64,000 bases of DNA from Thalassotalea fonticola (GCF_032911225.1 NZ_CP136600.1:3844001-3908000), one strand, 5' to 3'; positions 37,119-45,755 are shown, counted from the stretch's first letter. A program made the numbers and translations. The notes: a model not told the origin generated them from the letters alone.

Positions 37119-38441
37119 CTATTTATTCTCTTTCTCAAATATTTCCATGGCACTTAATAGCCATTTCGGTGCAGTTTCAACAGTCCCAACGCCGCCGTAG
37201 CTAAGTAAGCCCTCTTTATCGATGTTTCCAGACTTTATTTCACTGACAACATTTTCAAGATCGGTTAAAAATTGCTGTAAATATTCTTCTTCCATAACAT
37301 CCAAGGTTAAATGAATAGCCGCCGGTTCTTGTACGCCAAGTAAACGCCAACCTAACTCTTCCATACCACCGACCACAAGCTCAATATTGAATCCTTCTGC
37401 AGCGATCATTAACAAGGGGCCATGGGTTTGCCAAGTAGTTAAGCCTTCAATTTCATTACACTTGGCAATAATAGAATCTTTAACATGCAAGATACGTTTA
37501 GCATTATTTATATAACCTTCTTTACCCCAGTAATGCATTAGTGCCCAAGCCCCTGCGACAGGACCTAAAGTGCGGCTACCAACAAACCCTTGAGAAAGAT
37601 ATAAACCACATGCCCATTCAGTGATTGGCATGTAATGATATTTCTGTTCTTCTTGAGAACGCCAGATCACAGTTGAACAAGGCTTTGGTGCATAGCCGTA
37701 TTTATGCAAGTCAGCGGCAATGGAACGTACCCCCGATACTCTAAAATCATAAAGTGGCATTTCGACACCAAGCTCTCGAAAAAATGGCAAGATGTAACCA
37801 CCAACACAGGCATCTACATGAAGCCATAAATCATGCTCGGCACACATAACACTAAACTCTTCAATTGGGTCTACTGTGCCGTATGGCCAATTAGGAGCGG
37901 AGCCAACAATGGCAATGGTATTTTCATTAATAGCGTTACTAATACCGTCAAGATCTACTGATAAATCGGCTAATTGTGGAACTACAATGACTTCTAAATC
38001 CAGGTATTTGCATACTTTGTGTACGGTAGAATGGGTAGAGTAGGGAGCGACAATATTAGGTTTAGTGATGCCTGGTTTAGTTTCTCTTGCCCATTTTCTG
38101 GCTGCATGTAAGGCGTTAAAGTTACTTTCAGTACCGCCTGAGGTTAAATTTGCACGACCTTGTTCACCGCCATTCATCACATCAACACAGATATCGAGAA
38201 TTTCGTTTTCCATTTTGGCTGCAGACGCTTCTTGAAAGGTAAATAAACCATTCCACTCTAAAAATTCTTGAAAGGCATCATGTACAACCTTTTCCATTTC
38301 TTCTTGGCCTTGGAAAGTTGTACTGGCCAATTTTCCGCGTTGACCAGGAGTCATTTTAGCTCTGAGAGACTTCACTTGTCCCATAATGTCATCATAGGAT
38401 TGCCCTTGAGTCGGCAGTGTGTAAATTGTATTTTTTCCCAT
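37119..38441 (-). CDS. PLP-dependent fold-I decarboxylase/lyase (group II, sphingosine-phosphate-lyase-like)
   Basis: A 440-residue PLP enzyme. I start it at the ATG at 38441 (MGKNTIYTLP), with TGGAGA upstream; an upstream frame start has no ribosome site. Landmarks: SGGTESNFNALHAARKWA (PLP phosphate binding), LHVDACVGGY (Asp holding the pyridine N) and ADLHKYGYAPKPCS with the Schiff-base Lys. The last motif is closer to sphingosine-1-phosphate lyase than to glutamate decarboxylase, so it may be an amino-acid decarboxylase or a lyase. It follows the aminotransferase, but a terminator-like hairpin (38484-38510) lies in between. Confidence 0.85.
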   Translation of the reverse strand: MGKNTIYTLPTQGQSYDDIMGQVKSLRAKMTPGQRGKLASTTFQGQEEMEKVVHDAFQEFLEWNGLFTFQEASAAKMENEILDICVDVMNGGEQGRANLTSGGTESNFNALHAARKWARETKPGITKPNIVAPYSTHSTVHKVCKYLDLEVIVVPQLADLSVDLDGISNAINENTIAIVGSAPNWPYGTVDPIEEFSVMCAEHDLWLHVDACVGGYILPFFRELGVEMPLYDFRVSGVRSIAADLHKYGYAPKPCSTVIWRSQEEQKYHYMPITEWACGLYLSQGFVGSRTLGPVAGAWALMHYWGKEGYINNAKRILHVKDSIIAKCNEIEGLTTWQTHGPLLMIAAEGFNIELVVGGMEELGWRLLGVQEPAAIHLTLDVMEEEYLQQFLTDLENVVSEIKSGNIDKEGLLSYGGVGTVETAPKWLLSAMEIFEKENK

Positions 38442-38483
38442 GGTATCTCCAGATTGAAACTTAAATAATTTAAAAATAAAAAA

Positions 38484-38510
38484 GCCGTACATCAATGTTT
38501 AACGTACGGC
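38484..38510 (-). terminator. Internal terminator between aminotransferase and decarboxylase
   Basis: GCCGTAC (38484-38490) pairs with GTACGGC (38504-38510). Read on the minus strand a TTTTTTATTTTT run follows, a full intrinsic terminator within the gene string. Confidence 0.75.
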
Positions 38511-38521
38511 AAACAGGCGAA

Positions 38522-39907
38522 TTAAACTAGGCCTTCAGCAGAAACTTCTTGATAAACTTCTTCGATACTCTCATTCACTATTTGTAGTAGAGCTTGCACA
38601 TCGTTTTCTGTAAGGGTTAATGGTGGTGAAATTACTATAAGGTTAACTATTGGGCGAATGACTAAACCACGCTCCATACACTTAGTGAACACTCTGCTGG
38701 CAACATTTAATGGTTCTTTAGTGTCTTTATTGCTAACCAGATCAATGCCAAGCATAAAGCCTTTGCCGCGGACATCACCAACAATTGGATTTGTTAATAA
38801 TTCTTTTGCGCCATCTTGCAAAACAGGGCCAAGGTTGCGAACATTTTCTAAAATATTTTCTTCTTCAATAATTTCAAAGTTTTTTAATGCCGCCGCACAC
38901 GCGGTTGCATGACCAGAATAGGTGAATCCTAAAGAAAGCACGCCACCATCACTTTGCGGTTTACTGATAACGTCATAAATGTCGCTAGATAAAATTGCCG
39001 CACCAAGTGGTACATAGCCAGAGTTTATGCCTTTAGCTACAATTAAAATATCAGGTTGGTAATCAAAAATTTCTTTAGACGCAACCCATTCACCTAAGCG
39101 TCCAAATGCGGTGACTACTTCATCAGCAATAAACAGTACGTCGTGCTTTTTACAAATCTCCCAACAACGACGATGATAACCTTCAGGTGCAACTAATACT
39201 CCGCCAGCTCCCATTATAGGCTCAGCAATAAACGCGGCTACATTATCGGCACCTAATTGTTGAATTCTATTTTCTAATTCAGCCGCTAAAAAGTTGCAAT
39301 ATTCTTGTTCAGTTAAGTTTTCAGCACCAGCTGGTCTTCTGTACATATCAGCAGCTGAAATATGGCTAACTAAATCTTGAGCAATTTGATCAAAGCAATC
39401 TTTAGTGCCATGAATGCCAGTTAAATTGGCGGCAAAATAAGTTGAACCATGATAACCATAATTACGGGAAATGATTTTTTTCTTATTCGGCTTGCCCCTT
39501 AAATTGTTGTAGTAATGCACTAATCTAAGAGCGATATCGTTGGCTGTAGAACCTCCACATGTATAAAATACATGGTTAAGGTTACCTGGTGAAATCTCAG
39601 CAAGCTTACTTGCTAATTCCGCCGCTGGCTCATTGGTAGTATGACCAAAAGGATTATAGTATTGCATTTTGGTGATTTGTTGATGGATTGCATCAGCCAT
39701 ATCTTTTCGACCATGACCAATATTTGCACACCAAAGACCAGCAATACCATCGAGCATTTTATGGCCATTAGAATCATAGATATAGTTACCATCAGCTTTA
39801 GAAATTACTTGGCTACCTTCGTCTTTGAATGTTGCGTAATCTGTATATGGGTGGATAAAGTGTTCTTTATCTTTTTTCCAAAAGTGATTGTTACTAGTTG
39901 TATTCAT
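38522..39907 (-). CDS. Class III (omega-amino acid) aminotransferase
   Basis: A 461-residue fold-I PLP aminotransferase that moves the amino group of an amine or omega-amino acid to pyruvate or 2-oxoglutarate, giving an aldehyde. Landmarks: GIAGLWCANIGHG, FYTCGGSTANDIALRL, FIAEPIMGAGG, VLFIADEVVTAFGRLGEW and the Schiff-base region LIVAKGINSGYVPLG. Relatives are beta-alanine, putrescine and taurine aminotransferases. It is the first gene after operator E and divergent from the LuxR-type regulator. Its product aldehyde would feed the aldehyde dehydrogenase encoded two genes later. Confidence 0.93.
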   Translation of the reverse strand: MNTTSNNHFWKKDKEHFIHPYTDYATFKDEGSQVISKADGNYIYDSNGHKMLDGIAGLWCANIGHGRKDMADAIHQQITKMQYYNPFGHTTNEPAAELASKLAEISPGNLNHVFYTCGGSTANDIALRLVHYYNNLRGKPNKKKIISRNYGYHGSTYFAANLTGIHGTKDCFDQIAQDLVSHISAADMYRRPAGAENLTEQEYCNFLAAELENRIQQLGADNVAAFIAEPIMGAGGVLVAPEGYHRRCWEICKKHDVLFIADEVVTAFGRLGEWVASKEIFDYQPDILIVAKGINSGYVPLGAAILSSDIYDVISKPQSDGGVLSLGFTYSGHATACAAALKNFEIIEEENILENVRNLGPVLQDGAKELLTNPIVGDVRGKGFMLGIDLVSNKDTKEPLNVASRVFTKCMERGLVIRPIVNLIVISPPLTLTENDVQALLQIVNESIEEVYQEVSAEGLV

Positions 39908-39966
39908 GTTGATTCTCCTCGCATTCTTAATAGCCCTATAAAATCATATTAAGCAAAGTTTATGTA

Positions 39967-39982
39967 TCACCCTTCGGGGGTA
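39967..39982. promoter_or_regulatory. Island operator E
   Basis: TCACCCTTCGGGGGTA, between the aminotransferase and the divergent regulator gene. TATGAT on the minus strand (39943-39948) is 29 bp from the centre, a slightly shorter spacing than at the other sites. Confidence 0.55.
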
Positions 39983-40047
39983 ATGGCCTTGCTTTTATCA
40001 ATTAAATTTTGCAAAGTAGGAGAATATAAACATTAAAGGGTGCAACA

Positions 40048-40899
40048 GTGTCACAAATTAATTCTCCATTAGAAAAATGGTCTAATTCATTGGCTAATTT
40101 GATTGAAAATATTGGCACACAGGAGTTTTACCCATTTCTTTCTGATGTGTTAGAAAGCATCTCGCCTTTTGATGACATGGTTGTGATTGCATACCCTGAA
40201 AGTCAAAAGCCATTTTTAGTATTTCATGATTTAGCCGACAAACATAAGCAGACAACCCTAAACTTATATTTTAGTGGTGGTTATTTCCTCGACCCTTTCT
40301 ATAACCTACAGTCTAACGTTGCTGAGGAGGGCATATATCATTTGTCAGATTTGGCGCCGGATGAGTTTAGTGAGTCTGAATATTTTAAAAACTACTATGC
40401 GGGCACTGAGCTAAAAGATGAGTTGGGATTTTTATTGAATTATGATCAACAATGCAAAGTCATTCTGTCATTGGGTGTCCGTAATAAAGATAACGTAGTG
40501 ACCGAGCAAGATATCTCCAGATTAAAAAACACATTTAAAATTGTTAAGGCGCTTTGTCACCAGCATTGGCAGCGGGTTAGCCTGCCATTTCCAAACACGG
40601 AAGGACAATATGAAGGTGAAATGGGGTTGCAGTTGAGTAAAGCTTTCAAAAATTTCGCTACTGATTTTCTTAGTGAACGGGAATGCGAGATTGTAAGATT
40701 AATATTAAAAGGTTATTCATCAAAATCAATCGCAGAGCTATTAGGAATAAGCCCTGACACTGTAAAAGTGCACCGTAAACATATTCACTTAAAGTTAGAG
40801 GTTAGCTCACAAGCAGAACTGTTTTCGCTATTTTTATCATCATTGTCATTAACCGAAATTGGCTCTGACGTAGACCCTCTGACATTATACTTTCAATAA
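40048..40899 (+). CDS. LuxR/GerE-type transcriptional regulator (probable island activator)
   Basis: A 283-residue regulator. The GTG start has AAAGGG eight bases upstream. The C-terminal DNA-binding domain is clear: FLSERECEIVRLILKGYSSK then SIAELLGISPDTVKVHRKHI (residues about 212-252). The N-terminal 200 residues form a sensor domain that I do not recognise; the tryptophan/tyrosine/aspartate pattern of acyl-homoserine-lactone receptors is not evident. No LuxI gene is in the window. It is in the middle of the island, divergent from the aminotransferase operon, and GerE-type proteins bind palindromes like those found here. I infer that it controls all seven sites, including its own region. 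Confidence 0.85.
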   Translation: MSQINSPLEKWSNSLANLIENIGTQEFYPFLSDVLESISPFDDMVVIAYPESQKPFLVFHDLADKHKQTTLNLYFSGGYFLDPFYNLQSNVAEEGIYHLSDLAPDEFSESEYFKNYYAGTELKDELGFLLNYDQQCKVILSLGVRNKDNVVTEQDISRLKNTFKIVKALCHQHWQRVSLPFPNTEGQYEGEMGLQLSKAFKNFATDFLSERECEIVRLILKGYSSKSIAELLGISPDTVKVHRKHIHLKLEVSSQAELFSLFLSSLSLTEIGSDVDPLTLYFQ

Positions 40900-40903
40900 C
40901 TAG

Positions 40904-42085
40904 CTAAGCGGTTTGAATTAACGTAACGGTTGAAGTATGAAGATTACTTCTTTCAACAAATATTGTAATTAACGAGCCGGTTACAATTGTAATAAAAGCA
41001 AAGCCAAAAGCCATATTCAAACTTACGTATTCCATTACGGCTCCAAAAATAAATGATCCAAGCATTGAACCTATCGCTAGTGCAGCTGAACTTAATACGG
41101 CCAACTCTCCGGTAATATCAGCTTTGGCAATGATCGCAAACACATAAGGTAGCGCAAAGAAATAAAACAATATTAGTAGGACGATAAAAGTTCCGAAAGA
41201 ATATAAGGTAATGTCTAAAAACAATATTCCGAAGGTCAACACCATAAACAGCAATGCAAAGGCGATAGGCTTTATTCGGCCATATCGTTCGCCAATCAGG
41301 CCACTAATAAAAGGTGCTATGGTAGAAGCGATTAAAGATAATGCAAGTAAAATTGACGAATCATTATGATCAATATTGTATTCTCTGGCGATAATTTCTA
41401 CGAAGCCCCATAAACCTAAAAAACCAGAAAATGAAATAAGCAATCCGCCTAAAGCAAACAAGGGAAGTTTACTTTTGAACAGCCCTTTGAAGTCTATCTT
41501 TTTGCTGTGGATATTGTTTTCTGGAACCCAAGATGAAAAAAGCGAAAGTAGTAAGTAAGTACAAATAATTGCCCAGTCTAAACCTAACAGGCCAAAATTT
41601 TCTATGACAAAGATTGGGATCAGGACAACAAACAATGATGGAATGAGTTGTTCGGGCACCATTTTAAAAGCGTAGTTTCGATCGATTTTCTCGGTTTTAG
41701 CAATAATTCCCATGCTGACGGAGTAAAACAAAGCACCAGAAAAGCCAAGGAACAACATCGAAATAACGATGCCTTCATAATCATCAAAATACATGGTGGA
41801 AAAAATGCTTAAGGCAGCTAACAAATACCCGAAGCGTACAGTTTTTCGCCAACCTAGCCGATTAAACCAAATAAACGATGTAATTGCTATTAGGCTATAT
41901 CCCGCATAATAAGTACTGATAATAGTACCTGATTGCAAGGGATTAAGAGCAAGGGTTGTTGAGATAGTACCAATTAGAAGAGGAAGAATAGAAAAAATAA
42001 ATACCCCCGCTAAACCAAGCGCACAACAAGCTACGAAGGTTCTTTTGGTATTGATTGATTTTATTTCTTCAATTGCAGAGTTCAT
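40904..42085 (-). CDS. MFS transporter
   Basis: A 393-residue major-facilitator protein with 12 predicted helices and a short N-terminal tail. It is paralogous to the island MFS gene at 30544-31692, sharing the LLPLLIGTISTTL-like first periplasmic loop and general layout. It lies 27 bp after the acyl-CoA ligase gene on the same strand and so is probably cotranscribed from operator F. It may import the same compound as the other MFS or export an end product. Confidence 0.86.
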   Translation of the reverse strand: MNSAIEEIKSINTKRTFVACCALGLAGVFIFSILPLLIGTISTTLALNPLQSGTIISTYYAGYSLIAITSFIWFNRLGWRKTVRFGYLLAALSIFSTMYFDDYEGIVISMLFLGFSGALFYSVSMGIIAKTEKIDRNYAFKMVPEQLIPSLFVVLIPIFVIENFGLLGLDWAIICTYLLLSLFSSWVPENNIHSKKIDFKGLFKSKLPLFALGGLLISFSGFLGLWGFVEIIAREYNIDHNDSSILLALSLIASTIAPFISGLIGERYGRIKPIAFALLFMVLTFGILFLDITLYSFGTFIVLLILFYFFALPYVFAIIAKADITGELAVLSSAALAIGSMLGSFIFGAVMEYVSLNMAFGFAFITIVTGSLITIFVERSNLHTSTVTLIQTA

Positions 42086-42112
42086 ATATTTACCACTTTA
42101 TTGTAATTCTAA

Positions 42113-43741
42113 TTATTGCTCTAATCGCATATCTGCAAACTGTTTTCTTAGGGTTTTTTTATCAAGTTTTCCTGTTGCAGTATGTGGAAGTTGATCAACA
42201 AAAACAACAGCATCTGGAGTCCACCATTTAGCAATCTTGCCTTCAAGAAAGGAAAGCAATTCCGCTTCACTGACATCTGTATTAGCATTTTTTATGGCAA
42301 ACACAACAGGTCTTTCATCCCATTTTGGATGAGTTATGCCTATTACAGCTGCCTCATTAATTGCTGAATGATCAGAAGCCAAGTTTTCAATCTCAATGGT
42401 ACTTATCCATTCCCCACCAGATTTTATTACGTCTTTTGTTCGGTCGGTAATTTGCATATAACCTTCTGAATCAAATGTACAAACGTCACCAGTATCAAAC
42501 CAGCCTTTTTCATCAAATGCATCGCTATCGGCCAATTGATAATACTCAGATGCAACCCAAGGACCTTTTACTTTGAGCGTTCCAAATTTAACTCCATCCC
42601 ATGGTAATTCGTTATCTTCATCATCAACAATTTTGGTTTCAACTCCGTATAAAGGAATGCCTTGTTTAACAATCAATTTATCTTGATCTGTTTCATCAAT
42701 ACCCTGAAGATTAGATTTTAAAGTATTTACCGTACCAACAGGACTCATTTCTGTCATGCCCCAGGCTTGTTGGAGATCAACATCAAAGTTTTGTTTATAA
42801 TTTTTCATTAAGCTCAACGCACAAGCTGAACCACCGACAATACAACGATTTAATGTTGGGACTGATTTATTGTTTTCGACCAAATAGTTATATAAAGAAA
42901 GCCATACTGTTGGCACGCCTGCACTAAAGGTGATTCTCTCGTCATTGATTAATGAAGTAAGAGTTTCCCCATCAGCCATTTTATTTCCAGGGAAAACAAT
43001 TTTAGCACCCGCCATGGCGCAGATATAAGGCAAGCTCCAAGCATTTACATGGAACATTGGTACAATTGGCATCACCACTTCATTGTTGGAGATATTGAAA
43101 GCATTTGGCACCATAGCACCTAAGCCATGTAAAATAGTTGAACGATGGCTGTAAAGAACTCCTTTAGGATCACCGGTTGTTCCTGAGGTATAACACAGTG
43201 AACTTGCTTCATTCTCATCAATATTTGGAAATTCAAATTCTGTTGATTCGTTGGCGATTAGTTCTTCGTAACAGTGTACGTTGTTTAAATTAGTGTCAGG
43301 CATATTGTTTTTGCTAGTTAAAACAATAAAGCCTTTAACTGATTTTAGTTGCTCTTGCAGAGGCTCAAGCGCACCAATAAACATAGGATCTAAAAATACA
43401 TATTGATCTTGTGCATGATTGATAATGAAGTTAATTTGTTCTGAGAAAAGCCTTGGATTAATGGTGTGGCAAACATAATTAGAACAGGACACCGCGTAAT
43501 ATAACTCAAAGTGACGATAATCGTTCCAAGCCAATGTGGCAATTCTGTCACTAGGGCTTACATCTAATTTTTTTAAGGCATTTGCTAATTGTCTTACCCT
43601 TGCAAAGGCATCTTTATATGTATATCTATGTCTAGGGTTGTCTGAGGTGACTGATACAATTTCAACATTAGGATGAATTTTTTCAGCATAATTCATTACC
43701 GAATTAATCGTTAATGGAGAGTTCATCATTTGACCTAACAT
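42113..43741 (-). CDS. AMP-forming acyl-CoA synthetase
   Basis: A 542-residue adenylate-forming ligase that activates a carboxylic acid to its CoA thioester through an acyl-AMP. Motifs: LCYTSGTTGDPKGVLYSHRS (P-loop region), AWGMTEMSPVG, GWFDTGDVCTFDSEGY and the C-terminal catalytic Lys in PHTATGKLDKKTL. The sequence type is that of medium-chain fatty-acid CoA ligases (AlkK-like). AAGGAAG lies before the ATG. It has operator F 65 bp upstream and would act on the acid made by the aldehyde dehydrogenase (inference), channelling it to beta-oxidation-like steps not seen in the window. Confidence 0.93.
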   Translation of the reverse strand: MLGQMMNSPLTINSVMNYAEKIHPNVEIVSVTSDNPRHRYTYKDAFARVRQLANALKKLDVSPSDRIATLAWNDYRHFELYYAVSCSNYVCHTINPRLFSEQINFIINHAQDQYVFLDPMFIGALEPLQEQLKSVKGFIVLTSKNNMPDTNLNNVHCYEELIANESTEFEFPNIDENEASSLCYTSGTTGDPKGVLYSHRSTILHGLGAMVPNAFNISNNEVVMPIVPMFHVNAWSLPYICAMAGAKIVFPGNKMADGETLTSLINDERITFSAGVPTVWLSLYNYLVENNKSVPTLNRCIVGGSACALSLMKNYKQNFDVDLQQAWGMTEMSPVGTVNTLKSNLQGIDETDQDKLIVKQGIPLYGVETKIVDDEDNELPWDGVKFGTLKVKGPWVASEYYQLADSDAFDEKGWFDTGDVCTFDSEGYMQITDRTKDVIKSGGEWISTIEIENLASDHSAINEAAVIGITHPKWDERPVVFAIKNANTDVSEAELLSFLEGKIAKWWTPDAVVFVDQLPHTATGKLDKKTLRKQFADMRLEQ

Positions 43742-43805
43742 AGGTTCTTCCTTTTCAAAGTGTAACTAATTAAACCAAAGTAACTTGATATTGATATTAA
43801 ATCAG

Positions 43806-43821
43806 TACCACGTAGGTGGTA
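43806..43821. promoter_or_regulatory. Island operator F
   Basis: TACCACGTAGGTGGTA, perfect 6-bp arms TACCAC/GTGGTA. TTACTT (minus strand, 43778-43783) is 33 bp from the centre, upstream of the acyl-CoA ligase gene. Confidence 0.7.
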
Positions 43822-43826
43822 TAAGT

Positions 43827-45080
43827 TTATGAACATCTGTTTAACATAGCATGAAGTAATACGTTACAACCGGCTTTAAGATCTTCGGCTTTAGCATTTT
43901 CGGCCTCGTTATGGGAAAGACCTTTTTCACAAGGTACAAATATCATGCTAGCTGCAGCCACTTTTGACACATAAACAGAATCGTGACCCGCGCCACTAAC
44001 CATATCCATATTGCTATAGCCAAGCATATCAACAGCTTTTCTAACCGCTTGGATGCAACCTTTATCGAAAGCAACGGCGGGTGAGGTCCATTCATCATGA
44101 ATAGTGCCTTTTAAATTAAGTTTTTGTGATTCTTCTGCAACGATGTTTCTAAAATGTTTATCCATTTCATTTAAGATTGATTGCTCAGGGTGGCGTAAAT
44201 CTACGGCTAAAATAAGCTGCTTTGGTACTGTATTGCGTGCGCCAGGCTCAGCTTTAATATCGCCAAATGTTACTCTTGACCATGGTGCGTAATTGGCAAC
44301 CATGTCATACAGTTTTTGTGTAATTGTAGATAATCCCATAAATGGGTCTTGTCTAGACTCCATGGGACTAGGACCTGCATGACAAGGTTGACCTTCAAGA
44401 ATTAAATCATACCAATTCATCCCCTGCACACCCGATAGCACACCTATTTGTAAATTTTCATTTTCTAAAATAGGACCTTGCTCTATATGTACCTCAAAAG
44501 CGGCCTTTACTTGTGAAGGCTTAAATGAGTCATCACCTAAATAACCAATATTTTCTAATGCATTTAAAATGCTAGTGCCATCTTTATCTGTACGAGAGTG
44601 ACCATACTCTAAGTCAAATTCCCCAGACCAAACTCCAGACCCAATCATTGCAGGACTAAAGCGAGCACCTTCTTCATTGGTCCACACTACTACCTCGATA
44701 GGCTCTTCGGTTTCTACCTTATTATCATTTAACGTTCTGATAACTTCCAAACCCGCTAATACACCATAAACACCATCAAATTTACCGCCTGTTGGTTGAG
44801 TATCTAGGTGGGAGCCTGTAATAACTGTTGGCAAAGTATTATTTTTTCCAGTCCGACGAGCAATGATATTACCCATTGAGTCGACTCTTATCGTACAGCC
44901 TGCACTCTTGGCCCAATTGCTGAATAAATCACGACCTTGTCTATCTAATTCAGTAAGAGCCTGACGGTTGCACCCACCTTTAGCGGTCGCACCGATTTTC
45001 GCCATTTCCATCAAACTGCTCCATAATCTGTCACCATTGACTCTCATGTTTGGATCAAATAATTTGTTGGCAGCGGTCAT
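43827..45080 (-). CDS. M20-family amidohydrolase (N-carbamoyl amino acid/allantoate hydrolase type)
   Basis: A 417-residue zinc peptidase-fold enzyme of the HyuC/AllC group, which hydrolyses N-carbamoyl or ureido substrates. Metal-binding residues are in GSHLDTQPTGGKFDGVYG (His, Asp), WTNEEGARF (Glu) and IEQGPILE, with a later His in GAGHDS and another in LSHNEAE. The family members include beta-ureidopropionase and N-carbamoyl-L-amino acid hydrolase. Together with the ureohydrolase it suggests a nitrogen-rich substrate with a ureido or guanidino group. It is an independent unit with operator G in front and operator F past its end. Confidence 0.9.
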   Translation of the reverse strand: MTAANKLFDPNMRVNGDRLWSSLMEMAKIGATAKGGCNRQALTELDRQGRDLFSNWAKSAGCTIRVDSMGNIIARRTGKNNTLPTVITGSHLDTQPTGGKFDGVYGVLAGLEVIRTLNDNKVETEEPIEVVVWTNEEGARFSPAMIGSGVWSGEFDLEYGHSRTDKDGTSILNALENIGYLGDDSFKPSQVKAAFEVHIEQGPILENENLQIGVLSGVQGMNWYDLILEGQPCHAGPSPMESRQDPFMGLSTITQKLYDMVANYAPWSRVTFGDIKAEPGARNTVPKQLILAVDLRHPEQSILNEMDKHFRNIVAEESQKLNLKGTIHDEWTSPAVAFDKGCIQAVRKAVDMLGYSNMDMVSGAGHDSVYVSKVAAASMIFVPCEKGLSHNEAENAKAEDLKAGCNVLLHAMLNRCS

Positions 45081-45145
45081 ATGTTTCTCAATATAGTGAA
45101 TTGTTAATATCTATTAAGAGTAAGGCTGAACTTGTGTTTTGCCTA

Positions 45146-45161
45146 TACCACGCTGGTAGTA
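45146..45161. promoter_or_regulatory. Island operator G
   Basis: TACCACGCTGGTAGTA, closest to operator F in its left half. TTACTC (minus strand, 45118-45123) is 33 bp from the centre, ahead of the amidohydrolase gene. Confidence 0.6.
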
Positions 45162-45329
45162 GTGATGATTGTTACTTTACGCAATTAATCGGCTGAGTAA
45201 CTGCAATTAGTAATTTCTCAAGGGAGCAAAATTGTGGTTTTAAGCATTATTTGTAATTAATTCATGGAAATGACATTCCATAATTATAGTAGGATTTAGA
45301 TGAATACTATTTTTTCATCTAAATTTTGA

Positions 45330-45725
45330 TTAGTTGCTTTCTTTATTTAAGCTTTTTAAAATTTCGCATTCCCCGACAATTTCATTGGGGCATGATGTTG
45401 CTAATTGATGCAACGTTTGCTCAAGTAACGTTAATTCCGCTATGGTTTTTCGAACCTTTTCTAACTGCTGCTCAATAAGAGAATCAACTTCTTTACAAGA
45501 TGATTTCTTATCAGCCTGTACGGCGATTAACGTTTTAATTTGCTCTATCGGTATTTGTAATTCACGGCAGCGTCTAATAAAAATCAAGCGTTCGACATCA
45601 TTTGAACTGTATTCTCGGTAGCCATTGTCATTGCGCAACGCTTTAGGTACTAAGCCAATGTCTTCATAGTAGCGAATGGTTTTATTGGGTAAATTGGTTA
45701 ATTTAGCTAGCTGGCTAATTTTCAT
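45330..45725 (-). CDS. MerR-family divalent-metal sensor (CadR/PbrR/ZntR-like)
   Basis: A 131-residue activator with winged helix MKISQLAKLTNLPNKTIRYY and effector helix region. Cysteines at 77, 112 and 120 match the metal-binding triad of CadR/PbrR-type sensors, which bind Cd, Pb or Zn through Cys77, Cys112 and Cys119/120. CueR-like copper sensors use a different pair. It is divergent from a czc-type efflux operon; the intergenic region contains a textbook MerR operator with a 19-bp spacer pointing at the operon. It is thus the likely activator of that operon. Confidence 0.9.
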   Translation of the reverse strand: MKISQLAKLTNLPNKTIRYYEDIGLVPKALRNDNGYREYSSNDVERLIFIRRCRELQIPIEQIKTLIAVQADKKSSCKEVDSLIEQQLEKVRKTIAELTLLEQTLHQLATSCPNEIVGECEILKSLNKESN

Positions 45726-45755
45726 CGAATTTTCTCACAAGTTTTCTGATAACCG

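Noticed and set aside
40048-40899. Complete quorum-sensing pair
   Set aside because: No LuxI-type synthase is in the window and acyl-homoserine-lactone receptor residues are not evident.
24614-45161. Sites as NarL operators for nitrate control
   Set aside because: The 7-2-7 layout resembles NarL sites, but they occur only in this island beside a dedicated GerE-type regulator; NarL control cannot be excluded but is less likely.
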